NCBI GenBank assembly: GCA_046590195.1
Contig: JBKJTP010000008.1
Span: 1 to 6,968 of the forward strand
Origin: JBKJTP01 sp046590195
GTDB taxonomy: Bacteria > Bacteroidota > Ignavibacteria > Palsa-1295
DNA: 6,968 nt
Direction of reading: 5' to 3'
In this document: piece after piece, positions 1 through 5,828 of the stretch
Numbering within the stretch: the first letter of the stretch is position 1
Layout: each line of letters opens with the position of its first letter
Translations under genes and position numbers: made by a program
The notes under the pieces: model-generated
What the model was told of the DNA's origin: nothing
The model's database searches: none
The model's input: the letters and a program-made list of their open reading frames with translations, nothing else

Positions 1-41
1 GCGGGCCGATAAATAATCTTAGCAGATGCTTTATGGAAAGC

Positions 42-2975
42 TCAACGAACGATCGAAAGCTGACGCACGAGACGCACATCCTCGCTTGTGAGGACGTAGC
101 TATAGGTGCCGCTAGCAAGTGTCGCTGCATCAACAGTGATCATTCGCTCGCCAGACATACGCTCGTTAGCAATGTTGCGAACAAATGCGCCAGTCAGATC
201 GAAAAGATCGATACGAACCATCGCTTCCTTCGGGATCATAACGCTGAAAGATGCTGAGATAGCCAATGGATTCGGGTAGTTCTGCCCGAGAACAAAGCCC
301 TTCGACGCTGTAGCTGAACTCACGCTAGCCGCAGGAGTGCCATTACCAGAAACGCCGTAAGCGAAATTGCTCACAGGAAGCGGGTTGGCAGCAGGGAAGC
401 TGAGTGTTGCTGTCGAGTTACCAAGTGTTGTTGGGCAATAACGAAGTGTCATCGTGCCAGTTGAACCCGCAGCGATCGTCTCAGGAGCGAGGCTGACGAA
501 CGTGAAGTCCGCAGCGTTCGCACCTGCAAAGGCGGGGGTACCAGGTGTCCAATCGACGTTGCCATCGTTGCGAACGGTTACTGTGAAGTCTTCACACTCG
601 TTCACCTTAACATCACCTGCGTTACCACCTGTTGCGGATGCTGCTACGCCTGCACCAACACCACCGAGATTGATCGTAAATGGAATTGACCCAACTCCGT
701 TACCCACGACGGAGATCGCAGCAGTAGACGCCCCGATCGCCGATGGTGTGTAGGTGATCTCGAATGTCGTCGTACCACCCGGCGGTACAACAGGAGTCGA
801 CCCGTTGACGAGAGTATAAGGGCCGACGGTCCAATTTGGAGTTGCAGTGTACGCAGTTGCAACATCACCGCAATTTGTGACAGTGATGGTTGCCGTCGCG
901 GTTGTTCCAACTGCGGTCATCGCATCGTCGAACGCAGTCGTCCTGTCGCTCGAGGCGCAAACCAGAAGGCCGACGCCGTTAAGTGGTAGAACAGCATTCG
1001 TACTCTGACCCTCGGAAGAGGTAGTGAGTACCAATGAAGCTGTGCGTGTACCGCGCGCTGTAGGTGTCAGGCAGTAGGTCACTGGACGAGATTCGCCTGC
1101 AGCGAGTGTCATAGGGAATGTCATTCCTGAGACGCTATACTCAGCAGCATCAACTCCAGAAAGCGATGCACTGAAGATGGTAACAGGCGCAGTCCCAACG
1201 TTGCGGATCATGTCTGTAACGCAATTCTGGAATCCGATGACAGCAGAATCGACAACTGAGCCAGAGAGTGCGAGGCTACCATAAGGCACGCCGACACCAA
1301 TAATATCAAGAATGAACTGACTCGTATCACGGCCATCAGGAATGGTGCGACCAATATCTGAATAGAAGCGGACACTCGCGAGACGCGTACCAACGTTCAC
1401 CGGCGAGAAGCAAACGCGGTAGACCTTCGTCTGCTCGGGCAAGATCATCGTATCTGCGCTCGACAGAGGCGTGAACGAGAAATCGCGATCGCTGAATGTC
1501 TGGATCACTCGCAGCACATTAACGGTGTCAGTGCCAGGGTTATAAAGCGTGACTTCACGGCATACCGTCTCCCCGAGAAAGACTGAATCGAAATCAAGAC
1601 GAAGTGGAGTGATCGCCAGACGTGGCATGATCGCAGTGCCGACCGTTCTCAATGTTACTCGTGGTGCGTTGATCGAGTTGTTGTTGATCCAGATCACAGC
1701 ATCATGTCGGCCCTGGAACGTTGGCTTGTACATGATATGGATCGTATCCCAGCCACCTATCGGGATAGGTGCAGTAGGGAAGCTTTTGATCACATACTGA
1801 TCCGTGTTGCCACTGGCGATCTGAACACTCGTAATTGTCAATGGGCCTGTGCCAGTAGACTGGAAAGGAACTGCAGCAAATGCAGAATCGCCTACGGTGA
1901 TCTTCGTCTTTCTAAAGAATTCTGTGATCGGAACGGCTATGCCAGGTGCAACCCCTATTCCCGTAAGATTGACTGACTGCGTACCGCTGTCGGCACCGGT
2001 CGAGACGATCGTGAGTATCGCTGTTCGCGATCCGCTTGCCTGCGGATTGAACTGTATGCAGTATGTTGTGCTTGCTCCTGATGCTAGCACTGTGTTTGGT
2101 GCTGGTCCGCTGAGAATCGTATAGTCAGCAGTACCACTGATGGATCCACTGTTGATGACCAATGGCGCCGGACCCACACTCTTAACAGTGGCACAAAGGA
2201 CTGTTGGGGAACCCGCTGTGACGTTACCGAAGGCGAGCAACTTTGGCTGAACAGAAAGTTGTGCTGGCGGCGGAGGTGGTGTAAAGCGAAGATTCTGCGA
2301 TGGTGAGGTGCTCACATTGGAACTGACCGTCTTTGATGAGAACGACGGACTGGTGCGACCATTGATGCCAATGCTCGGTAAGCTCCAGCAGTTACTATTC
2401 ATGTACCGGCCGTTCTGCTCATAGAGGTACTCGATAACGCCTGTAGTTTCATACAGCTTCACCTGTACGTTGATCGAGTAGTTGTTCTGCCAATTGTTTG
2501 CACACTGGAAGTGCACATTACGGAATTCAACAATGAACACACGATTTGGACTGACACCCTGCGTCGCGTACCAGTTATCGTAGAGCCCATTATGCCGGCT
2601 GCCCGTGCTCAGATACCCTCCCATGAACGAGAGTAAGCTAGGATAGGTCTGGTTCGCCTGAGCGGTCTGATAAAAGTTAATCGGGTACGTACTACTCAGT
2701 GCTAATGAACCGCTGGACGTCGCGTAGATCGTCGTGCCCGCGTTTATCGTCGCATTATCAAAAGGAAAGTTGAAGGGCAACGTCATCCCAGTGACCTGCG
2801 TCCACACGTTATAGTTGTACCAAACGCTGCCGGCGTTGACGATAGAACTAAAGCCTCCCGAGAAATTGGTGACGCTGTAGGCTGCGATGCGGCCCTGTGA
2901 GGATGCAGTGTTCAGGCCAATAAGAAGGACGACAAGAACGCAACACGATTTGAGTAATCTGTTCCAAGCACTCAT
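42..2975 (-). CDS. T9SS-exported surface protein with six ASH-like (choice-of-anchor D) repeats
   Basis: This gene encodes a 977-residue protein predicted to cross the inner membrane by Sec and the outer membrane by type IX secretion. Residues 1-26 form a signal peptide: basic MSAWNRLLKS, a CCVLVVLLIG core, then a TASS-Q cleavage region with no lipobox. Residues about 30-230 are a Tyr/Trp/Asn-rich beta domain containing 'VFIVEFRNV' and 'QVKLYETTGVIEYLYE', as in N-terminal domains of FCB surface proteins; its fold is not certain. A PPPPP linker (233-237) leads into six repeats of about 100 residues (238-880), each with N.G..P-like and Y..P...G.R.A-like segments. Residues 894-977 are the sorting tail. 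The mature chain has 12 cysteines, mostly two per domain. There are no catalytic motifs, so an adhesive or structural role is inferred. No Shine-Dalgarno precedes the ATG. The gene is transcribed away from pheS and is complete. Confidence 0.9.
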   Translation of the reverse strand: MSAWNRLLKSCCVLVVLLIGLNTASSQGRIAAYSVTNFSGGFSSIVNAGSVWYNYNVWTQVTGMTLPFNFPFDNATINAGTTIYATSSGSLALSSTYPINFYQTAQANQTYPSLLSFMGGYLSTGSRHNGLYDNWYATQGVSPNRVFIVEFRNVHFQCANNWQNNYSINVQVKLYETTGVIEYLYEQNGRYMNSNCWSLPSIGINGRTSPSFSSKTVSSNVSTSPSQNLRFTPPPPPAQLSVQPKLLAFGNVTAGSPTVLCATVKSVGPAPLVINSGSISGTADYTILSGPAPNTVLASGASTTYCIQFNPQASGSRTAILTIVSTGADSGTQSVNLTGIGVAPGIAVPITEFFRKTKITVGDSAFAAVPFQSTGTGPLTITSVQIASGNTDQYVIKSFPTAPIPIGGWDTIHIMYKPTFQGRHDAVIWINNNSINAPRVTLRTVGTAIMPRLAITPLRLDFDSVFLGETVCREVTLYNPGTDTVNVLRVIQTFSDRDFSFTPLSSADTMILPEQTKVYRVCFSPVNVGTRLASVRFYSDIGRTIPDGRDTSQFILDIIGVGVPYGSLALSGSVVDSAVIGFQNCVTDMIRNVGTAPVTIFSASLSGVDAAEYSVSGMTFPMTLAAGESRPVTYCLTPTARGTRTASLVLTTSSEGQSTNAVLPLNGVGLLVCASSDRTTAFDDAMTAVGTTATATITVTNCGDVATAYTATPNWTVGPYTLVNGSTPVVPPGGTTTFEITYTPSAIGASTAAISVVGNGVGSIPFTINLGGVGAGVAASATGGNAGDVKVNECEDFTVTVRNDGNVDWTPGTPAFAGANAADFTFVSLAPETIAAGSTGTMTLRYCPTTLGNSTATLSFPAANPLPVSNFAYGVSGNGTPAASVSSATASKGFVLGQNYPNPLAISASFSVMIPKEAMVRIDLFDLTGAFVRNIANERMSGERMITVDAATLASGTYSYVLTSEDVRLVRQLSIVR
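45..296 (-). other. T9SS type A sorting domain (C-terminal secretion signal)
   Basis: Residues 894-977 match the Por-secretion C-terminal domain. It opens with LGQNYPNP (896-903), continues with strands 'VRIDLFDLTGAFVRNI' (920-935), then a 'LASGTYSYVL' turn and strand (953-962), and ends in a basic 'RLVRQLSIVR'. In the family this tail is recognised by the T9SS outer-membrane machinery and is usually removed when the protein is attached to the surface. It is complete and in frame. The preceding 881-893 stretch, rich in Ala and Ser, looks like a flexible linker. Confidence 0.9.
336..2264 (-). repeat. Six tandem ASH-like beta-sandwich repeats (protein level)
   Basis: Residues about 238-880 of the surface protein divide into six modules: R1 238-344, R2 345-448, R3 451-563, R4 566-669, R5 671-775 and R6 777-880. 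Most end in a G.G or G.G.-type turn such as LTGIG, IIGVG, LNGVG or VSGNG. R1, R3, R4 and R6 carry a cysteine on an early strand (261, 472, 585, 794) and another 45-53 residues later just before a [QTS].P or PT turn (306, 522, 635, 847). R2 has no cysteine. R5 has C673 and C702 at shifted places. The similarity is at protein level; I saw no long exact DNA repeats. Assignment to the ASH/choice-of-anchor D family is by pattern recognition. Confidence 0.75.
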
Positions 2976-3213
2976 AGTAGATCAGGAAGATGTTCGCTTC
3001 GGAAATGGAATGGGAATGCCAGAAAATGGAAATCTGACAATCGAATATACAAGGATTATCTCTTCAAAGTGCGAATTCTTTGGTAATTTTTTGGCTGCCG
3101 CTGTTGGACTCTTCGGACCGGTCTGACCCGATCCCTGCAACCACAATATTCTCCAGCGTCTCTGGCACCGCATTGCAACACAAATGGGTTCATATTGCTC
3201 AACAATTTGATCA
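2976..3213. other. Divergent intergenic region between the surface-protein gene and pheS
   Basis: These 238 bp must hold the starting signals for both flanking genes. The half next to the surface-protein gene (about 2981-3034) is purine-rich on the plus strand, so the untranslated leader of that gene is pyrimidine-rich. A perfect 8-bp palindrome GACCGGTC lies at 3116-3123. The A/T-rich middle (about 3041-3093) is the likeliest promoter zone. I found no exact TAnnTTTG element for pheS, no Shine-Dalgarno for either gene, and no tRNA or recognisable riboswitch. Confidence 0.6.
3042..3049 (-). promoter_or_regulatory. Possible -7 element for the surface-protein gene
   Basis: On the minus strand this reads TATATTCG, one mismatch from the Bacteroidota TAnnTTTG element, and would give a leader of roughly 60 nt. 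A TTTG lies upstream, but the spacer is only 15 nt, shorter than usual. Treat it as a candidate only. Confidence 0.3.
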
Positions 3214-4269
3214 ATGACTGAGCAGGACATTCAGGTTATACAGGCAGACCTACTACGCGAACTAGGTGAGGTCGATTCTGGGAACACGCTCGAAGCATTC
3301 AAGCTCGAGCATTTGACCAGAAAGGGGACGATCGCCCAGTATTTCGAGAGATTAAAGGACGTCTCGAAAGAGACGAAGCCAATGATGGGCAAGGTCCTCA
3401 ACGGCCTTCGCCAGTCTCTCGAAGCGGCGTTTGCTGAGAAAGAGGCGGCGCTGGGAGGGTCTTCGAAGCAATCTGGGCCGAAGCTCGACCTGACGATGCC
3501 TGCAAGACCGATCTCGGTCACAGAGCCTGGGCATGAGCATCCGCTGATCAAGACCTATAATGAAATGGTCTCGATCTTCGAGCGTATGGGCTTTGCGATA
3601 GAGTCAGGGCCCGAGGTTGAAGACGACGAGCACAACTTCGAAAAGCTGAATTTCGCAGCCGATCACCCTGCTCGCGATATGCAAGATACTTTCTTCGTGG
3701 CTCCACGGGATGGCTGGACGGGGGATTCGGGTGAAGATCCTCTCGTGCTGCGGACTCATACGTCGCCAGTACAGATACGCGTAATGGAGAGCCAGCAACC
3801 TCCGATACGCTCGATCATGCCAGGACGCGTTTATCGGAATGAGGCCGTAAGCGCGAGAAGTGGCGTAGCGTTCTTCCAGATCGAAGGGCTGGTCATCGAC
3901 AAGGGAGTTACCATGGCCGACCTTAAGGGCGTGCTGCTTTCCTTCGCGCGTCAGTTCTTCGGCAGCGATGTGAAGATCAGGCTTCGCCCATCATTCTTCC
4001 CATTCACCGAGCCGAGCGCTGAGGTTGACGTCAGCTGCTACATCTGCAGCGGCAAAGGCTGCCGCATCTGCAAGTACCAGGGCTGGCTCGAGATACTCGG
4101 CGCGGGCATGGTGCATCCGAATGTTCTCAGGAATTGTGGCATCGATCCCGAGGTCTACTCGGGCTATGCTTTCGGCATGGGTATCGATCGCACGGCGATG
4201 ATGCGCTATGGCGTCAACGACATTCGGTTGTTCTTCGAGAATGACATACGATTCTTGGAGCAGTTCTGA
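3214..4269 (+). CDS. pheS: Phenylalanyl-tRNA synthetase alpha subunit
   Basis: PheS is the catalytic subunit of the cytoplasmic alpha2beta2 class II enzyme that joins phenylalanine to tRNA-Phe using ATP. The 351-residue length fits the bacterial family. Residues 1-88 are the charged helical, coiled-coil-like N-terminal arm that contacts tRNA. The catalytic core follows: HPARDMQDTFF (151-161), LRTHTSPVQ (179-187), motif 2 with GRVYRNE (204-210) and FQIEG (221-225), FPFTEPSAEVDV (262-273) and motif 3 GMGIDRTAMMRYGV (321-334). Four cysteines (275, 278, 283, 286) form a CxxC-x4-CxxC zinc-ribbon-like insert seen in many lineages but absent from E. coli PheS. YAFGMG (318-323) includes the alanine of the phenylalanine pocket. 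The ATG at 3214 gives the expected N-terminus; no Shine-Dalgarno is visible. The gene is intact, and its partner pheT lies 1.6 kb downstream rather than adjacent. Confidence 0.97.
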   Translation: MTEQDIQVIQADLLRELGEVDSGNTLEAFKLEHLTRKGTIAQYFERLKDVSKETKPMMGKVLNGLRQSLEAAFAEKEAALGGSSKQSGPKLDLTMPARPISVTEPGHEHPLIKTYNEMVSIFERMGFAIESGPEVEDDEHNFEKLNFAADHPARDMQDTFFVAPRDGWTGDSGEDPLVLRTHTSPVQIRVMESQQPPIRSIMPGRVYRNEAVSARSGVAFFQIEGLVIDKGVTMADLKGVLLSFARQFFGSDVKIRLRPSFFPFTEPSAEVDVSCYICSGKGCRICKYQGWLEILGAGMVHPNVLRNCGIDPEVYSGYAFGMGIDRTAMMRYGVNDIRLFFENDIRFLEQF

Positions 4270-4302
4270 GTTATACCTCTGACCGATACTAAAGAACGTT
4301 TT

Positions 4303-4321
4303 GGCCGACCTCGGGCTTTTT
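4303..4321 (+). terminator. Weak hairpin with T-run after pheS
   Basis: About 33 nt past the pheS stop, CCG/CGG around an ACCT loop can be extended by one G-C pair across a bulge or mismatch, followed by TTTTT (4317-4321). The stem is only 4 or 5 bp, so it may be a pause or partial terminator, or chance. If it is inactive, pheS and the lipoprotein gene could share a transcript. Confidence 0.25.
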
Positions 4322-4354
4322 CTCTGCTTGAGACATCCATCACCCCTCAAAACT

Positions 4355-5716
4355 ATGACCTTGTTCCGCCGTTCACTTTTGTCGTTGTGCGCTCTGTTAA
4401 TGGTATTCGTTATATCGGGTTGCTCCGAAGATACCGTCTCTCCAGTCGTTAAGAACCCGATTCTGACCGGTCCCGGTAGCATCGGCTTTGGCGATGTAGC
4501 GCTTGGTGCATGCAAGGATACGACAATTCGATATGACAATACTACCGGCAAGACGATCACGTTAACATCCGTGACATTCGCAGGCGCAGGCTTCGAATGG
4601 ACTGGATCAGCTCTGCCTGTAGAAGTTGCTGCTGGAACATCTATCGATCTAAAGGTACGCTACTGCCCGGTCGCTAAGGACTCAGCAGGGGCAACACTTG
4701 TGTTCAAAGGCACTGGCGGCGACAGCGTTGCTGTAAAGCTAACAGGTAACGGGCTTGATCTCAGACCGCTTGTCACAGGTCCACTGTCGATCAAGTTCAG
4801 CCCAACTGAGATTGGTGCATGCCGGGACACGATCATCCGCTACGACAACACAACATCGAATGTGGTCTCACTGACTGATCTCGCGATCACAGGTTCGGGA
4901 TCCTCAGCGTTTCAATGGATGGGGGATGTTCTACCTTCTACGATAGCCGTCGGTGGATCGATCGACATCAAGATCCGTTTCTGCGCATCCGCGAAGGACT
5001 CAGCCATCGCAGTGCTGTATCTCAATGGGCTTGGTGGCCAACCTGTCCAGATCCGCTTGACCGGCACTGGGACGGAAGTCATCTCGAACAATGATGGGCC
5101 GACCGTCGGAAGTATCTTTCTCTACGATTTCTTCTTGACCGACGGGGCTGGTGTGAAAGTACCTGGGTCGGATCGTACGCTTGAAGATGAAGTGGTGGAA
5201 ACGGGGGCTACGTACAAAGGAAAGAGTGATGTCTTCGTCGTTTTGGAAAGTGGCGAATTGAGCTACTACGCAATTGAAAGTAATGGCGACGTTTCTGTCT
5301 ACGTAAATTCAGCTCAGGGTGGCCCGTTCGGCGGATTGATCGGCGGGTGGAAGACACTGCCATACGGCTCTAAACGCACTAATGTCACTTTGATGACCAA
5401 AGACACTGTCATCGAAGACGCAAGCTTCCCTGCGCCGATCACGGTAAAGGTTAAGCAGACAGCAAGTTACACAGGCGAGACATCAGTGAAGATAGGTACC
5501 ACGACCTACACCGTTGAGAATGTCAGTTTCGTTACTTCCGTGGATCTGCTGCTGGGGGGTATTATCCCTGTCGGTAATATCACGAATACGGTTCAGGCCG
5601 GATTTATCCGCTCGATCGGCTACCAGGCAAACTTTGATGCGCAACTCGAGTCTACGGTTCAGGGCTTTCCAGGCGAAGGTTCGCGCAAGAAGCTCAAGAG
5701 CTTTGTGATCAAGTAA
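4355..5716 (+). CDS. Lipoprotein with two ASH-like repeats and an unassigned C-terminal domain
   Basis: The predicted product is a 453-residue lipid-anchored envelope protein. MTLFRRSLLS, a hydrophobic stretch and the lipobox ISGC put the acylated cysteine at residue 23. I chose ATG 4355 because the in-frame TTG at 4301 would add 18 residues ahead of a complete signal peptide. Residues 37-133 and 140-239 are two tandem repeats sharing GAC[KR]DT.IRYDNTT, then a [YF]C...AKDSA turn and an LTG.G end; each holds a cysteine pair (53/104 and 156/210). Residues about 250-453 form a cysteine-free, beta-rich domain with SYYAIESNGDVSVYV (303-317), GWKTLPYGS (331-339), TASYTGET (369-376) and VQAGFIRSIGYQANFD (413-428), which I cannot assign. 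No enzyme motif is visible, so function is unknown. It lies 85 bp after pheS, possibly cotranscribed with it, and a strong terminator follows. Confidence 0.88.
   Translation: MTLFRRSLLSLCALLMVFVISGCSEDTVSPVVKNPILTGPGSIGFGDVALGACKDTTIRYDNTTGKTITLTSVTFAGAGFEWTGSALPVEVAAGTSIDLKVRYCPVAKDSAGATLVFKGTGGDSVAVKLTGNGLDLRPLVTGPLSIKFSPTEIGACRDTIIRYDNTTSNVVSLTDLAITGSGSSAFQWMGDVLPSTIAVGGSIDIKIRFCASAKDSAIAVLYLNGLGGQPVQIRLTGTGTEVISNNDGPTVGSIFLYDFFLTDGAGVKVPGSDRTLEDEVVETGATYKGKSDVFVVLESGELSYYAIESNGDVSVYVNSAQGGPFGGLIGGWKTLPYGSKRTNVTLMTKDTVIEDASFPAPITVKVKQTASYTGETSVKIGTTTYTVENVSFVTSVDLLLGGIIPVGNITNTVQAGFIRSIGYQANFDAQLESTVQGFPGEGSRKKLKSFVIK
4463..5071 (+). repeat. Tandem duplication of a ~100-residue ASH-like module
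   Basis: The two modules (nt 4463-4753 and 4772-5071) align closely as protein: TGP-S-I-F at the start, GACKDTTIRYDNTT against GACRDTIIRYDNTT, LPVEVAAGTSIDLKVRYC against LPSTIAVGGSIDIKIRFC, AKDSA in both, and KLTGNG against RLTGTG. They are much closer to each other than the repeats of the upstream surface protein are to one another, which suggests an internal duplication within this gene. Confidence 0.85.
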
Positions 5717-5734
5717 ACTGTTTACATGATCGCC

Positions 5735-5767
5735 AACCCTCCTGAGAATCTCCGGAGGGTTTTTTTT
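5735..5767 (+). terminator. Strong intrinsic terminator after the lipoprotein gene
   Basis: AACCCTCC (5735-5742) pairs perfectly with GGAGGGTT (5754-5761). Inside it GAG (5744-5746) pairs with CTC (5750-5752) around an AAT loop, with one T/C mismatch between the two helices. A run of T continues to 5767. It starts 18 nt after the lipoprotein stop. On the opposite strand no T-run follows the hairpin, so it acts on plus-strand transcripts only and should isolate pheT from upstream transcription. Confidence 0.92.
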
Positions 5768-5791
5768 ATGAGCAAAATTTAGCGAGTACCA

Positions 5792-5821
5792 TTTGAAAAA
5801 CCGGGCTTCCTCGTATATTTG
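5792..5821 (+). promoter_or_regulatory. pheT: Bacteroidota-type promoter for pheT
   Basis: TTTG (5792-5795), an 18-nt spacer and TATATTTG (5814-5821) match the Bacteroidota primary-sigma consensus TTTG / TAnnTTTG. It lies directly downstream of the terminator. The -7 box ends 7 nt before the pheT ATG, so transcription should start at or within a base or two of the start codon, giving a leaderless or nearly leaderless mRNA. No Shine-Dalgarno is present, in keeping with this. Confidence 0.65.
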
Positions 5822-5828
5822 ACGCAAT

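Noticed and set aside
28..41. GCTTT/AAAGC inverted repeat just after the stop of the surface-protein gene
   Set aside because: The 5-bp stem with a 4-nt loop has no T-run on the minus strand, so it cannot be called a terminator; too little sequence is left at the edge to see the real one.
644..910. 88-codon minus-strand frame inside the surface-protein gene
   Set aside because: It is out of frame with a gene that has continuous repeat structure, and its Arg/Ser/Leu-rich product is typical of a frameshifted reading.
3190..3209. Possible TAnnTTTG-like boxes just before pheS (TCATATTG, ACAATTTG)
   Set aside because: Each has two mismatches, and no correctly spaced TTTG lies upstream; the second is too close to the ATG to give a sensible start site.
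4301..4354. TTG start at 4301 for the lipoprotein
   Set aside because: It would put 18 extra residues before a complete lipoprotein signal peptide; ATG 4355 gives the normal basic-hydrophobic-lipobox order.
3991..4560. 189-codon minus-strand open frame across the end of pheS and the start of the lipoprotein gene
   Set aside because: It is antisense to two well-supported genes, has no recognisable motif, and crosses the intergenic gap in a way expected of a shadow frame.
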